Assembly (NCBI RefSeq): GCF_018408575.1
Contig: NZ_AP023418.1
Location: 1,330,415 to 1,394,414 of the forward strand
Length of the DNA stretch: 64,000 nucleotides
Direction of reading: 5' to 3'
Origin: Vescimonas coprocola
GTDB taxonomy: Bacteria > Bacillota > Clostridia > Oscillospirales > Oscillospiraceae
The translations under genes and the position numbers were made by a program. The notes beneath the pieces were generated by a model. It ran no database searches. It was not told where the DNA came from and saw nothing but the letters and a program-made list of their open reading frames with translations. Positions 16,913-26,978 of this stretch are shown piece by piece; the first letter of the stretch is position 1, and each line of letters opens with the position of its first letter.

Positions 16913-16941
16913 ATTGTACCCCTCCCATCCCCTCTTGTCAA
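16913..16941 (-). promoter_or_regulatory. Promoter of the metQNI leader
   Basis: TTGACA (16941-16936), 17-nt spacer, TACAAT (16918-16913) on the minus strand. This is a near-consensus vegetative promoter that would start RNA about 36 nt before the leader ORF. Confidence 0.85.
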
Positions 16942-17013
16942 GTCTTTTCTGGGATTTCCCCGATTGTTCCAAAATTCCCGAAGCATTTCCTCCGGATTTC
17001 GTCTAAATCCCCA

Positions 17014-17346
17014 TTATCTGCCCTTGGGCAGCACCGCACGGATCACCAGCGGCTCTTCGCCGGTGTTGCGGACGCTGTGGCTGTGGCCTTGGGGACAGTA
17101 GTGCCACATACCGGGAGTCAGGGTCACCTCCGTGCCGTCGTCATGGCACAGCCCCGTGCCGGAGACGATGCACATCACCTCGCAGTTGTCGGTGTGGGTG
17201 TGGGGGCCGATGCTGCCACCCACCGGCACCGTCAGCTGCAAAATGCGGCCCATGTCATCGTCATAGGCCCGGACGGACACCACACCGTCCCCGCCCTTGA
17301 AGCCGGACACCAGCTGCTCCGGCAGACGATCAAAGGAAACGATCAT
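17014..17346 (-). CDS. Cupin-domain protein
   Basis: The 110-residue single-domain cupin has the metal-site motif PHTHTDNCEVMCIVSG at about 47-62 (two His, a Glu) and a second motif with GMWHYCPQGHSHSVRN near 80-95. Substrate is unknown; small cupins of this kind are often isomerase-like or regulatory. It follows rpoD by 11 nt on the same strand and may be co-transcribed with dnaG-rpoD. Confidence 0.82.
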   Translation of the reverse strand: MIVSFDRLPEQLVSGFKGGDGVVSVRAYDDDMGRILQLTVPVGGSIGPHTHTDNCEVMCIVSGTGLCHDDGTEVTLTPGMWHYCPQGHSHSVRNTGEEPLVIRAVLPKGR

Positions 17347-17357
17347 GCCCGCTCACC

Positions 17358-18710
17358 TCAGTTCAGGAAATCCTTCAGCTTCTTGCTGCGGGAGGGGTGA
17401 CGGAGCTTCCGCAGAGCCTTGGCCTCGATCTGACGGATGCGCTCACGGGTGACGTTGAACTCCTTGCCCACCTCCTCCAGCGTGCGGGTGCGTCCGTCCT
17501 CAATGCCGAAGCGTAGCTTCAGCACCTTCTCCTCACGGGGCGTCAGGGTGCTGAGCACATCCACCAGCTGCTCCTTCAGTAGGGTGAAGCTGGCGGCCTC
17601 GCTGGGCTCGGACACCCCCTCGTCGGGGATGAAATCTCCCAGATGGGAATCCTCCTCCTCGCCGATGGGCGTCTCCAGCGACACCGGCTCCTGTGCGATC
17701 TTCAGAATTTCCCGCACCTTGTCCACGGGCATCCCCATCTCCTCGGAGATCTCCTCCGGCGAGGGGTCGTGGCCCAGCTCCTGCATCAGCTGCCGGGACA
17801 CCCGGATGACCTTGTTGATGGTCTCTACCATGTGGACGGGGATGCGGATGGTGCGGGCCTGATCGGCAATGGCCCGGCTGATGGCCTGCCGGATCCACCA
17901 CGTGGCGTAGGTGGAGAACTTATAGCCCTTGGTGTAGTCGAACTTCTCCACGGCCTTGATCAGGCCCAGATTGCCCTCCTGGATCAGATCCAGAAACAGC
18001 ATCCCACGGCCCACATACCGCTTGGCGATAGACACCACCAGACGCAGGTTGGCCTCCGCCAGCTTCTGCTTAGCCTTCTCCCCCTGCTTCACGTCCTTTT
18101 TCAGGGCGGCCAGCTCCTCCTCCGGGATGATCTCGCCCTCCTTCTCCGCTGCCGCCATACGCTCCTTGGCGGCGTTGCCGGCGGACATGGCCGTAGCCAG
18201 ACGAATCTCCTCGTCCGCCGTCAGCAGCGGCACCTTACCGATCTCCTTCAGATACATCCGCACGGGGTCGTCGATGTTGAAGCTGTCCACCAGCGTGTTG
18301 GGGTCCACCAGCTCCTCTTCCTCGATCTCGGCGATCTCCTCCAGAGGCGGCTCCCCGTCATCGGGCAGGTCCGTCAGGAACTCATCGCTGCCCACCTCGA
18401 TGCCCAGATCCGCCAGCGAATCGTAGATGCGGTCCATCTGGTCGCCGTCCAGATCCATGGTATCCACCACGTCCGACAGCTCGCCGGGGTCCAGCTTCCC
18501 GGTCTTGCAGCCCTTGGCCAGCAGATCCTTCAATTTCTCGTTTGCGGTGATGAGGGTCGCCGCCGGAAGGGCGGCAATGGTCTTATCGTCCAGCTTCTTG
18601 CGGGATTTGGAGTCCTCTTCCTCCCGCTTGGCGGCATCCTCCGCCAAAAGCTGGTCGGCCATGGCCTCCAGATCCTGCTGCTCCAGCTGCTGATTCAACT
18701 TCTCACTCAT
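17358..18710 (-). CDS. rpoD: Primary RNA polymerase sigma factor RpoD (SigA)
   Basis: The 450-residue protein has an acidic N-terminal region 1.1, region 1.2 [16 protein letters not shown] at about 150-165, region 2 [22 protein letters not shown] at about 250-270, region 3 and region 4 ([14 protein letters not shown], then [18 protein letters not shown]). It directs housekeeping transcription. Its ATG overlaps the dnaG stop (ATGA) and its GGAGG site lies inside dnaG, the usual dnaG-rpoD macromolecular-synthesis arrangement. Confidence 0.97.
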   Translation of the reverse strand: MSEKLNQQLEQQDLEAMADQLLAEDAAKREEEDSKSRKKLDDKTIAALPAATLITANEKLKDLLAKGCKTGKLDPGELSDVVDTMDLDGDQMDRIYDSLADLGIEVGSDEFLTDLPDDGEPPLEEIAEIEEEELVDPNTLVDSFNIDDPVRMYLKEIGKVPLLTADEEIRLATAMSAGNAAKERMAAAEKEGEIIPEEELAALKKDVKQGEKAKQKLAEANLRLVVSIAKRYVGRGMLFLDLIQEGNLGLIKAVEKFDYTKGYKFSTYATWWIRQAISRAIADQARTIRIPVHMVETINKVIRVSRQLMQELGHDPSPEEISEEMGMPVDKVREILKIAQEPVSLETPIGEEEDSHLGDFIPDEGVSEPSEAASFTLLKEQLVDVLSTLTPREEKVLKLRFGIEDGRTRTLEEVGKEFNVTRERIRQIEAKALRKLRHPSRSKKLKDFLN

Positions 18711-20482
18711 GCTTGCTTTCCTCCGTAACCCTTTTTTTCTTTATACTTCTCCTGAGCCGCCAGAAGGGGATCGCCCTGTGCGTTCCGCTTCTGCGCCTCC
18801 TCCCGGATGATGCGTATATAATCCGCCAGCGCCCGCTGGGCCGAGGCCGTGGCCTCCGGCTTCTGCAATACGCCGGTGAGATGACTCATTTCCTCGCCGG
18901 ACAGCTCTCCGCTGAGTCCGGCCACGCTGAGGGGCCGTCCCTCCTGCCGCAGCTGCCACAGGCGGTCAAACACCCGGCCCAGCAGCGGCGAGGAAAACTC
19001 CTCCTGCCGCAGGGGCGCCTCCTCCGGAAAGACGCTCTCGTCCTTCAGCAGCAGGCGCAGCACCCCTTCCTCCGCCATGGCGCTCCGCACGTTCGTGTAG
19101 CGGATACCTCGCTCCTGGGGCTGTACCGACACGGCGGGATTCAGCTCCCGGCGCCGGAGGGCCTTGCGCTCCTTGCCCAGCTTTCGCCGCAGGGTACGCT
19201 CCACCTCCAGACGCATGGCCTCAGGCGTCAGGCCCGCCGCCTGAGCGGCACGGGTGGTGTATACCTCCCGCTCCACGGCGTTCTCCAGCTTGGCCAGCTC
19301 CTCGCTGACCTCCTGCGCATAGGCGATGCGCTGGGTGTCATCCGTCAGGTCGTACTTCCCGGCGATCTGATCCAGTCGGAACTCCACGCCATTTTCGCTG
19401 CCGGTCAAAAGCCGCTCGAAGGCCGCCGGCCCTTGAAACTTGATGAAGTCGTCGGCATCCTGCTTGATGTACTCCCCGTCCACCAGCCGCCGGGGCAGCT
19501 GCAGGACCTTCACGGAAAACTCGGAGTTGTTCAGCAGCTCCAGCGCCCGGCGGGTGGCCTGCTGTCCGGCGTTGTCGTTGTCGTAGCACAGCACCAGCTC
19601 CTTGGTGTAGCGACTGAGGAGCCGCAGCTGCTCCTGAGTCAGCGCCGTACCCATGGAGGCCACGGCATTGTCAAAGCCCGCCTGATGCAGCGTCACCACG
19701 TCCAGATTGCCCTCACAGAGGATGATATTGGACCGCTTGGACTTCTTAGCCAGATTCATGCCGTACAGAATACGGCGCTTGCTGTATGTAAGTGTTTCCG
19801 GGGTGTTCATATACTTGGGCTCGGACTTGTCCAGCACACGGCTGCCGAAGCCCACCACGTCGCCCCGCACATCAATGACCGGCAGCATCAGCCGGTTGCG
19901 GAACTTGTCATACAGCCGTCCGTTCTTCCCGTTCACCGCCAGACCGGCGGAGATCAGCTCCTGCTTGGTGTAGCCCTTGTGGGTCATGGCCGTCAGCAGG
20001 GCATCCCAGCTGTCCGGGGCCGCCCCCATACCGAACCGCACGGCAATGCCCCGGCGGATGCGGCGCTTGTCCAGATACGCCTGCACCGCCGCCCCCTCCG
20101 GGGACTGGAGCACACTGTAATAGTACCGGGCGGCATCCCGGTTCAGCGCCAGCATCCGGCTGCGGAGCTTTTCCGTTCCGTCGCTGCTCTCCTCCGGTAC
20201 CGGGAGGTTGGCCCGCTTGGCCAGAAAGCGGATGGCATCCGGATAGGTCAGTCCCTCCATCTCCATGACGAAGTTCACGACGCCGCCGCCCTTCTTGCAG
20301 CCGAAGCAGTGGTAAAACTGCTTGTCCGGCAGCACATGGAAGGAGGGAGTCTTTTCGTTGTGGAAGGGGCAGCAGCCCCAGTAGCTGCCGCCCTTGGGCG
20401 TCAGCGAGACGTAGCTGCCCACGATATCCACGATATCGCTGCGGGCCAGCAGCTCGTCCAGAAAATTCTGGGGAAACGGCAT
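18707..20482 (-). CDS. dnaG: DNA primase
   Basis: The 591-residue protein has an N-terminal CHC2 zinc finger ([23 protein letters not shown]; about 37-65), a TOPRIM core with [13 protein letters not shown] at about 255 and the [10 protein letters not shown] Mg site near 300, and a C-terminal helicase-interaction region. It makes RNA primers for replication. GGAGG lies 7 nt upstream of 20482. It is translationally coupled to rpoD. Confidence 0.97.
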   Translation of the reverse strand: MPFPQNFLDELLARSDIVDIVGSYVSLTPKGGSYWGCCPFHNEKTPSFHVLPDKQFYHCFGCKKGGGVVNFVMEMEGLTYPDAIRFLAKRANLPVPEESSDGTEKLRSRMLALNRDAARYYYSVLQSPEGAAVQAYLDKRRIRRGIAVRFGMGAAPDSWDALLTAMTHKGYTKQELISAGLAVNGKNGRLYDKFRNRLMLPVIDVRGDVVGFGSRVLDKSEPKYMNTPETLTYSKRRILYGMNLAKKSKRSNIILCEGNLDVVTLHQAGFDNAVASMGTALTQEQLRLLSRYTKELVLCYDNDNAGQQATRRALELLNNSEFSVKVLQLPRRLVDGEYIKQDADDFIKFQGPAAFERLLTGSENGVEFRLDQIAGKYDLTDDTQRIAYAQEVSEELAKLENAVEREVYTTRAAQAAGLTPEAMRLEVERTLRRKLGKERKALRRRELNPAVSVQPQERGIRYTNVRSAMAEEGVLRLLLKDESVFPEEAPLRQEEFSSPLLGRVFDRLWQLRQEGRPLSVAGLSGELSGEEMSHLTGVLQKPEATASAQRALADYIRIIREEAQKRNAQGDPLLAAQEKYKEKKGYGGKQA

Positions 20483-20702
20483 CCGGCTCCCTCCTCTCCG
20501 CTGAATTTTCCCCCGGCACGGTGCGCCGGAGGGTCGTGCGTTCTCCGGCCCAGACCGTCGGAAAAACGACTTCTAATTTCTTATACCCATTCGGGTGGTG
20601 ATTTCCTCTTTTTCTGCGGAAATTTTTGAAAAAATCTCACTACGCAGCAGCACGGCGGAGGCGGACGCCGCAGCGTCCGCCTCCGTTTCTGTTCAAAATC
20701 AC
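20483..20702. other. Intergenic region with GC-rich hairpin (20656-20685)
   Basis: CGGAGGCGGACGC pairs with GCGTCCGCCTCCG around CGCA. A T-rich run follows only on the plus strand; on the minus strand the hairpin lies 18 nt past the GH25 stop and is followed by GC-rich then T-rich DNA. It may end the GH25 transcript. The remainder is the dnaG upstream region with no clear promoter. Confidence 0.5.
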
Positions 20703-22124
20703 TTACTCGTACCACACATTCATATCCACGCTGGCGGCCCGTCCATCCCATGTGGTGATGCCCGGCACTCGACCGTTGTCGGTGTACTGCCACATATCGT
20801 GGCTGCGGGGATAGCCGGTGGAATCGGCATAGCTGGCCATCCAGATGTAGTTATCCCCCTCCAGCTGGCCTATGTGCATCCGATCCAGCAGATAGTAATA
20901 GCTGGCATAGATGCCTGCCTTGTACCCGGCACCTCGCACCGTATCGCAGAACGCTCTGGCCACGCTGGTGCGCTGCGTCACGGACAAGTTGTTGGCCCGT
21001 CCGCCGGAGCCGTCATCCGGATCCCAAACATCCTCCAGATCGATAAAGATGGGCATATCCACCTGATAGCCCTGCACGTACTGCACGCACATACTGGCCT
21101 CTTCAATGGCCTCCTTCTCATTGACGGCCTGACTGAAGAAGTAAACACCCACCTGCAAGCCTGCCGCACGGGCGCCCTCGATGTTCTTGCGGAAGGAGCT
21201 ATCCAGTACCAGACGTCCGGTGCCGTAGCCCCGGAAGCCCAGCCGCAGGATCACATAGGACACACCGGAGGCCCTCACCTTCTGCCAGTCCACATTGGCC
21301 TGCCACTCGGACACATCGATGCCGATGCGGCCCATCAGCGCCCCGCCGGGGGTGAACCGATAGGCGGTGCCGTCGATGACCTGCGTGCCGGTGACACGCT
21401 CACCGGCGGCACTATAATAGTACTTCACGCCGTCCTCCGTCTGCCAGCCCCGCTTCACCGGTGTGGGCTCCGGTGTGGGCTCCGGGTCCGGATCGGGGGT
21501 GGGCTTCGGGTCTGGGGTGGGTTCCGGCTCCGGGGTGGGTTCCGGCTCCGGGTCCGGGGTGTCGATGGAGGGCGGCAGCTCCTCGCTGGAGCCGCTGCCG
21601 GCATCGTCCGGCTTCTTGTCGCCGTACTGTCCGTCCTCGGTGCGGGAGTCCACCTCGTCGGAGGAGACCACCTGATCCGACACGTCGATGACCTCTCGCT
21701 TCATGGGCTCCACCGTCACCACGGTGTCCTCCGGCATCAGAAAGCCCGCCAGCGTCCGCAGGTGGGCCGTATAGTCCCCCTCCGGCATGGCCTCCGTGGT
21801 GATGACGCCGTCCAGATCCCAGTCCTTACAGACCGTTTTCTGCCCGTCGCCGTCTATCAGCTCCACCACGAACAGCGCTCCCCGCACCGGCTCCTCCGTG
21901 TCCGCTGCCAGGACCCGCAGCACCAGCTGCTCCTCCTGAGTCTGGCTCTCCAGATGCACCGGCACCAGCGCCGTGTCCGTACCGAAGCTCACCGGCTTGG
22001 CCTGTCCCCGGCTCTCCGCCGCAGCCACATACTGCGGAGCCTCCGCCAGTTGCCACAGGCCCAGCGCCGTGGCGGCCACCAGCACCGCCATCATGCCGCA
22101 CAATATCCGTACATACTTTCCCAT
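20703..22124 (-). CDS. Secreted GH25 lysozyme-type muramidase
   Basis: The 473-residue protein has an N-terminal signal/anchor helix (about 5-30), a beta-rich middle region, a 35-residue Pro-Glu-Thr-Asp linker at about 190-225, a choline-binding-like WQTEDGVKYYYSAAGERV segment, then a GH25 domain (about 265-473). The GH25 domain starts RIGIDVSEWQ and has the catalytic acidic strand MPIFIDLED. It probably cleaves peptidoglycan beta-1,4 bonds outside the cell. GGAGGAGCACCC precedes 22124. Confidence 0.92.
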   Translation of the reverse strand: MGKYVRILCGMMAVLVAATALGLWQLAEAPQYVAAAESRGQAKPVSFGTDTALVPVHLESQTQEEQLVLRVLAADTEEPVRGALFVVELIDGDGQKTVCKDWDLDGVITTEAMPEGDYTAHLRTLAGFLMPEDTVVTVEPMKREVIDVSDQVVSSDEVDSRTEDGQYGDKKPDDAGSGSSEELPPSIDTPDPEPEPTPEPEPTPDPKPTPDPDPEPTPEPTPVKRGWQTEDGVKYYYSAAGERVTGTQVIDGTAYRFTPGGALMGRIGIDVSEWQANVDWQKVRASGVSYVILRLGFRGYGTGRLVLDSSFRKNIEGARAAGLQVGVYFFSQAVNEKEAIEEASMCVQYVQGYQVDMPIFIDLEDVWDPDDGSGGRANNLSVTQRTSVARAFCDTVRGAGYKAGIYASYYYLLDRMHIGQLEGDNYIWMASYADSTGYPRSHDMWQYTDNGRVPGITTWDGRAASVDMNVWYE

Positions 22125-22317
22125 GGGTGCTCCTCCCTATCTGACCACCGCATATCCGCCGGGACACCGACAAAATGCCGACCATGCCCCATTTTTCTCA
22201 TGATAATATCATCATATCCCATTTATTGCATTATGTCAACGGGGAAGTTCACCGCCTGTGGAAAAAATCAGCGCCAGAAGGGTACATGGTGTTCCCTCCC
22301 AGCGCACAATTTCATTG

Positions 22318-22854
22318 TCAAAGCTCCACCACCAGCGGCACATGGCCGGTGTGGGGCAGGAATTTCTCCAGCACATCCTCTGTCCGCAGCCGCAGGGAGC
22401 TGGTATTGCGGCAGGGATGGCAGCCGAACCACCGGCTTTCCGCCACCGCCCGATCCAGCACCAGCGTCACCCGATGCTCCGTGTCGTTCAGCAGTCCCAG
22501 CACCGACGCCGAGCCCGGCTGCACACCCAGCAGCTGCTCCAGATCCTCCGCCGTGGCAAAGCTCAACCGGGAGGAGCCGATCTGCTTGGACAGGTCCTTA
22601 GTCACAAAGGGCTTGTCCCCCGGCATGGCCAGCAGGTAAAAAGCCGACCGGTTCCGGGGCGTCAGCAGCAGATTCTTGCAGATGTCCGCCCCCAGCGCCT
22701 GAGAGATGACGGCGCAGTCCGCCATGTCCTCCGCCGGATCGTGATCCACCCGGTCAAAGGGGATGCCCAGCGCCGTCAGCGCCGCATAGGTGCGGTCCTC
22801 CACCGGCGTCCGGCTCTCCGCCGGGGCGCCGTGATACACAGGCGATACGTTCAT
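22318..22854 (-). CDS. proX: Cys/Pro-tRNA deacylase, YbaK/ProX family
   Basis: The 178-residue protein has the YbaK/EbsC fold: CKNLLLTPRNRSAFYLLAMPGDKPF with the catalytic Lys-type segment, and SVLGLLNDTEHRVTLVLD typical of the ProX/PrdX branch. It hydrolyses mischarged aminoacyl-tRNA (Ala-tRNA(Pro) or Cys-tRNA(Pro)) in trans. It starts 4 nt after the murC stop and is probably co-transcribed. Confidence 0.88.
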   Translation of the reverse strand: MNVSPVYHGAPAESRTPVEDRTYAALTALGIPFDRVDHDPAEDMADCAVISQALGADICKNLLLTPRNRSAFYLLAMPGDKPFVTKDLSKQIGSSRLSFATAEDLEQLLGVQPGSASVLGLLNDTEHRVTLVLDRAVAESRWFGCHPCRNTSSLRLRTEDVLEKFLPHTGHVPLVVEL

Positions 22855-22858
22855 GCTC

Positions 22859-24244
22859 TCACGCCCTTTCCAGCAGCTTTTCCCCGGCCCGGAAAATGTC
22901 TCCGGCCCCCACCGTCAGGATCAGGTCGCCGGGCTGGGCCAAAGAGGCCAGCGTATCCGTCACCTTCTCCAGACTGGAGCAGTAGATGGCGCCGGGGATC
23001 TCCCGTGCCAGATCCTGCGAGGAGATGCCGATGTCGTTCTGCTCCCGTGCGGCGTAAATTTCCGCCAGCACCGTCACATCCGGCAGCTTCAGCTCCTCCA
23101 CGAACTGGGAAAACAGCGCCTTGGTGCGAGAGTAGGTGTGGGGCTGGAAGGCACAGATGACCCGCTGATAGCCCATGGTGCGGGCGGTGGTCAGCAGAGC
23201 ATGGAGCTCACCGGGATGGTGGGCGTAGTCATCGTAGACCTCCGCCCCGTGATATGTCCCCTTGTGCTCCATGCGGCGGCCTGCGCCGTGGAAGGTCTCC
23301 AGCCCACGGGATACCGCCTCGCCGGGCAGACCCAGCACATACGCGGCCGACGCCGCTGCCAGCGTGTTGAGGATGTTGTGCTTACCGGGGATCTTCAGCT
23401 CCACATGGGCATAGACCTCCCCGTGGATCACCACATCGAACACCGGGCAGCCGTCGAAGAAGGACACGTTGTCCGCCACGCAGTCCGCCGTCCGATCCTG
23501 CACGGCGAAGGTGAACACCGGGTGCCGCAGTCCCTTCACAGAGTCCCGTGCGCCGGCGTCGTCGGCATTGGAGATGATGTAGCCCCGCTGGGGTACCAGA
23601 TCGGCAAAGGCATGGAAGGAGTGCTCGATATCCGCCAGATCCTTGAAAAAGTCCAGATGGTCCTCCTCCACGTTAAGGATCACCGCCACCGTGGGGAAGA
23701 AGTTCAGGAAGGAGTTGCAGTACTCGCAGGACTCCAGAATGATGGTGTCCCCCTGCCCCACCCGATAGCCGGAGTGCAGCAGCGGCAGCGTACCGCCGAT
23801 CATCACCGTGGGATCAGTTCCGGCCTCCATGAAGATATGGGTTGCCATGGAGGTGGTGGTGGTCTTGCCGTGGGTACCGGAGAAGCACACGGCATTTGCG
23901 TATTTCTGCATGATGGCGCCCCAGGCCTGCGCCCGCTCATATACGGGGATGCCCCGTGCGATGGCCCCGGAGATCTCCGGATTCTCGTCGTGGATGGCGG
24001 CGGTGCGGATCACCAGATCGCAGTCCTTGAGATTCTCCGCCGAGTGGCCGATGGCCACGTCGATGCCCAGTGAGCGCAGGTGCCGGACGGTATCGCTCTC
24101 GGACATATCCGAGCCCTGCACCGTCAGTCCCATGCCCCGCAGCACCTCCGCCAGCGGACACATGGACACGCCGCCGATGCCCGCCAGATGGACCCGGACA
24201 CCGGGCTTGAGATACGTATGGATATCCACAGTGGGATGGATCAT
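22859..24244 (-). CDS. murC: UDP-N-acetylmuramate--L-alanine ligase
   Basis: The 461-residue Mur ligase has an N-terminal Rossmann segment LAGIGGVSMCPLAEVL (about 20-35), ATP-binding FSGTHGKTTTT at about 116-126, EEDHLDFF at about 190 and the C-terminal YDDYAHHPGE motif. It adds L-Ala to UDP-MurNAc in peptidoglycan synthesis. Start 24244 has GGAGGAATCTG upstream. Confidence 0.96.
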   Translation of the reverse strand: MIHPTVDIHTYLKPGVRVHLAGIGGVSMCPLAEVLRGMGLTVQGSDMSESDTVRHLRSLGIDVAIGHSAENLKDCDLVIRTAAIHDENPEISGAIARGIPVYERAQAWGAIMQKYANAVCFSGTHGKTTTTSMATHIFMEAGTDPTVMIGGTLPLLHSGYRVGQGDTIILESCEYCNSFLNFFPTVAVILNVEEDHLDFFKDLADIEHSFHAFADLVPQRGYIISNADDAGARDSVKGLRHPVFTFAVQDRTADCVADNVSFFDGCPVFDVVIHGEVYAHVELKIPGKHNILNTLAAASAAYVLGLPGEAVSRGLETFHGAGRRMEHKGTYHGAEVYDDYAHHPGELHALLTTARTMGYQRVICAFQPHTYSRTKALFSQFVEELKLPDVTVLAEIYAAREQNDIGISSQDLAREIPGAIYCSSLEKVTDTLASLAQPGDLILTVGAGDIFRAGEKLLERA

Positions 24245-24356
24245 ATTCAGATTCCTCCTTCATTTCCCGCCGAAAACCTGCTTTTCGGCAAGCGCTTGCG
24301 GAGCTGTATGCTGCGCCCCGTCATTATAATACGCCGCTGCGGCGGATGCAAGCCCC

Positions 24357-25235
24357 TTACTCCCTCCGGCGCAGCAGGCTCTTCCAGTCCAGCTCCATCA
24401 CCAGCAGGCTCACCATCATCAGCGCCGCCCCGATGTAGCCCCGCAGCTGCAAAACCTCATGGGCAAAGAAATACGCCACGATGGCAGAGAACACCGGCTC
24501 CAGCGTGAAGATCAGCCCCACATGGCTGGCGGAGGTGTACTGCTGCTGCACCGTCTGGATGACGAAGCCCACGCCGGAGCAGAACACCCCCAGAAACAGG
24601 GCCGCTCCCCACACGGCAGGGGTCTGTGGCAGGCAGGGCTTCTCCAGCAGGAAGGCCAGTCCCAGCATCACGAAGCCCACCACCCCCAGCTGCAAAATGC
24701 CCAGCTGCAGGGCGTTGACCTGCGGATCGTGGACCGCCCGGTCCGTCAGCACCAGATCCCCGGCGTAGGCTACGGCGCATAGCAGGCAGATGATATCTCC
24801 CAGCGCCGGGCGCAGCGCCCCGTTGAGGGTCATGAGCCCCATGCCCACGGTACACAGCACCAGCGCCACCGCCAGCCGCCGATCCGGCCGCTTCCGCAGA
24901 AACAGCCACTCCAGCAGCGGCGTCACCACCACCGGCAGAGCGCAGATAAAGCCTGCGTTGGAGAGAGAGGTATACAGCACACCATAGGTGCAGCCGATGT
25001 ACGTCAGCACCAGGCACAGCCCGATGGGGATGCTGGCAAGCAGCGTCCGCCGGGAGATGCCCCGCAGCTTCCGGAAGAAGATGGCCCCCAGCACGAAAAA
25101 CGCCGTCAAAAAACGAAAGGCGTTCAGGGTCAGCGGCGGCAGCTCCGTCAGGCACAGGTCCAGCAGGTAGTAGGACACTCCCCAGAATCCGGTGGCCAGT
25201 ACCAGCAACAGATCCGCTTTACGCTGCCTGCTCAT
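24357..25235 (-). CDS. EamA/DMT-family transporter
   Basis: The 292-residue protein has ten predicted membrane helices in two repeated EamA halves: ATGFWGVSYYLLDLCL with RFLTAFFVLG in the first, LGVFCSGVGFVIQTVQQQYT with LEPVFSAIVAYFF in the second. Such carriers export amino acids or metabolites; the substrate is unknown. Start 25235 follows GGGAGGG. It is probably monocistronic, 110 nt upstream of the murC promoter region on the same strand. Confidence 0.9.
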   Translation of the reverse strand: MSRQRKADLLLVLATGFWGVSYYLLDLCLTELPPLTLNAFRFLTAFFVLGAIFFRKLRGISRRTLLASIPIGLCLVLTYIGCTYGVLYTSLSNAGFICALPVVVTPLLEWLFLRKRPDRRLAVALVLCTVGMGLMTLNGALRPALGDIICLLCAVAYAGDLVLTDRAVHDPQVNALQLGILQLGVVGFVMLGLAFLLEKPCLPQTPAVWGAALFLGVFCSGVGFVIQTVQQQYTSASHVGLIFTLEPVFSAIVAYFFAHEVLQLRGYIGAALMMVSLLVMELDWKSLLRRRE

Positions 25236-25304
25236 ATCTCATCCCTCCCGTACAGCATATCGCTTACGGGACATTATATCACACCTTTTCCCCAGTGAAA
25301 AGCA

Positions 25305-26372
25305 CTATTTCCATAGCCGCAGCCACCCGCTGTCATGGAGCTGCTTGACAAACAGCAGCGCCATGGGACACAGCACCATCCCAGCCACGCCGAAGGCGCA
25401 GAAGCCCACATACATGGCCGCCAGCGCCGCCAGCGGCGGCAGGTCCACCTGCGCCGCCATGATCTTAGGCTCCAGCACGCTCCGCACCAGCGAGATGACG
25501 CCGTACAGGGCCAGCAGCCCCAGCCCCTTGGGGACGTTCCCTGTCAGCAGGCACAGCGCCCCCCACGGCACCAGCACCGTCCCCGTGCCGAACACCGGCA
25601 GGGCGTCGATGACGGCGATCAGTGCCGCCAGCAACAGGGCATATCCCTGCCGCAGCAGGAGAAATCCCGTCAGCAGTTCACAGAAGGTGACCCCCAGCAG
25701 GATGCACTGGGCCTTGCACCACTTTCCCAAGGTGGCCAGCAGGTCCGCCTTGACGCCCCTGGCCTGCCGCAGCCTGTCCTCCGGCAGCTGCCGCCGGAGG
25801 AACGCCCGGATACGGGGATAGCTTCCGGCGGTGAACAGCACCGCCAGCAGCGTGGTAGCGCAGAACAGCACCGCCTGCGGCAGCGCCGCCGCTGCCGCCG
25901 TCACCGCCCGCAGGCACCGCTGGCCCATGCTCTCCAGCAGCTCCGCCAGCTGAGCCGACAGCCCATCCAGCAGAGCCTCCAGCCAGCTCCGCAGTCCCTC
26001 CGGGCAGGCAGCGCACAGCTGCTGCGCCCTGCCCCGTACCAGCTCCGTCCACCGGGGCAGAGCCTCCAGATACCCCGGCAGCCGACCCGACAGCTCACAG
26101 ACCTGCCGCAGCAGCACCATGGCCAGCAGCACCAGTCCCGCCGCCACCGTTCCCAGCACCACCAGACTCAGCACCGTGGCTGTAAAGCCCCGCCGCAGAT
26201 GCAGCCGTCTCCGGCACAGTACCACCGCCGGCTCCAGCAGCGCCGCCAGCGCCAGTGCAATGAAGAACGGCAGCAGCCACACCAGCACATACCGCACCAT
26301 CAGCCATATAAGCGCCAGCCAGACCGCCCCATAGGCGCATCGGATGAGAAACGTCAGCTTCGGATCCCGCAA
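25305..26372 (-). CDS. AI-2E/YtvI-family membrane protein
   Basis: The 355-residue protein has N-terminal helices (about 15-85), a central hydrophilic amphipathic region and a C-terminal helical block including IAVIDALPVFGTGTVLVPWG and GLVRSVLEPKIMAAQ-like residues, diagnostic for the family. Sporulating Clostridia have the YtvI subgroup, whose function is unclear; related members export Na+ or other solutes. TTG start at 26372 with GAGGGGA upstream. It is divergent from the ACT-protein gene. Confidence 0.85.
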   Translation of the reverse strand: MRDPKLTFLIRCAYGAVWLALIWLMVRYVLVWLLPFFIALALAALLEPAVVLCRRRLHLRRGFTATVLSLVVLGTVAAGLVLLAMVLLRQVCELSGRLPGYLEALPRWTELVRGRAQQLCAACPEGLRSWLEALLDGLSAQLAELLESMGQRCLRAVTAAAAALPQAVLFCATTLLAVLFTAGSYPRIRAFLRRQLPEDRLRQARGVKADLLATLGKWCKAQCILLGVTFCELLTGFLLLRQGYALLLAALIAVIDALPVFGTGTVLVPWGALCLLTGNVPKGLGLLALYGVISLVRSVLEPKIMAAQVDLPPLAALAAMYVGFCAFGVAGMVLCPMALLFVKQLHDSGWLRLWK

Positions 26373-26400
26373 AACCGTCCCCTCTTTCTTATAAAAACAG

Positions 26401-26429
26401 TTGTATTTTCTCCAAATACATGGTATGAT
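26401..26429 (+). promoter_or_regulatory. Promoter of the ACT-domain gene
   Basis: TTGTAT (26401-26406), 17-nt spacer, TATGAT (26424-26429), about 50 nt upstream of the start codon. Confidence 0.6.
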
Positions 26430-26482
26430 GCAGAGGAGAGAAATCCCGCCCGTCCCCGGACCGGCAAAAGGAGTGTAAGATC

Positions 26483-26920
26483 ATGGCAAATGAAAAGTTT
26501 TACATCGTAGCGGCGGACGCCCTGCCGGAGGTATTCCTGCGGGTGGCGGAGGCCCGGCGGATGCTTCAGGTAGGCGAGGCCGACACCGTGGGCGAGGCCG
26601 CCTGCAAGGCCGGCATCAGCCGCAGCGCCTTCTATAAATATAAGGATGCGGTGCAGCCCTTCCAGAACATGAAGGCCGGGCGCATCATCACCTTCTATAC
26701 TCTCTTGAAGGATACGCCGGGTGTACTGTCCAACATACTGTCTATTTTTGCCAATTCCGGGGCAAATATACTGACCATCAACCAGACCATTCCCACCAAC
26801 GGCTGCGCCGGTGTCACCGTCACCGCCGAGACCAGCGAGATGCACGAGTCGCTGGAGGAGATGATGACCGAGATCACCGCCGCCGAGGGCGTGCTGAAGT
26901 TTGAAATTCTGGCCGCCTGA
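26483..26920 (+). CDS. ACT-domain protein (PheB-like)
   Basis: The 145-residue protein has an N-terminal helical segment with an HTH-like stretch (AACKAGISRSAFYKYKDAV, about 36-54) and a C-terminal ACT domain (about 72-145: TLLKDTPGVLSNILSIFANS). This is the PheB/UPF0735 type. It probably senses an amino acid and regulates metabolism. It carries an AAAGGAG site and its own promoter and terminator, so it is monocistronic. Confidence 0.88.
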   Translation: MANEKFYIVAADALPEVFLRVAEARRMLQVGEADTVGEAACKAGISRSAFYKYKDAVQPFQNMKAGRIITFYTLLKDTPGVLSNILSIFANSGANILTINQTIPTNGCAGVTVTAETSEMHESLEEMMTEITAAEGVLKFEILAA

Positions 26921-26937
26921 CCCCTTCCATATCAAAG

Positions 26938-26978
26938 AACCGTCCCCTGTGCTGTCTTTGCACAGGGGACGGTTTTTT
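26938..26978 (+). terminator. Terminator of the ACT-domain gene
   Basis: AACCGTCCCCTGTGC pairs with GCACAGGGGACGGTT around a 7-nt loop and is followed by a T run. Confidence 0.9.

Noticed and set aside
21460-21570. CRISPR-like or tandem repeat
   Set aside because: It is the coding DNA of the Pro-Glu-Thr-Asp linker in the GH25 gene. No CRISPR array was seen anywhere in the window.
20595-22601. Long plus-strand open frame opposite the GH25 and proX genes
   Set aside because: Antisense shadow: low-complexity His/Arg/Gly content, no domain, and the minus strand has well-supported genes.
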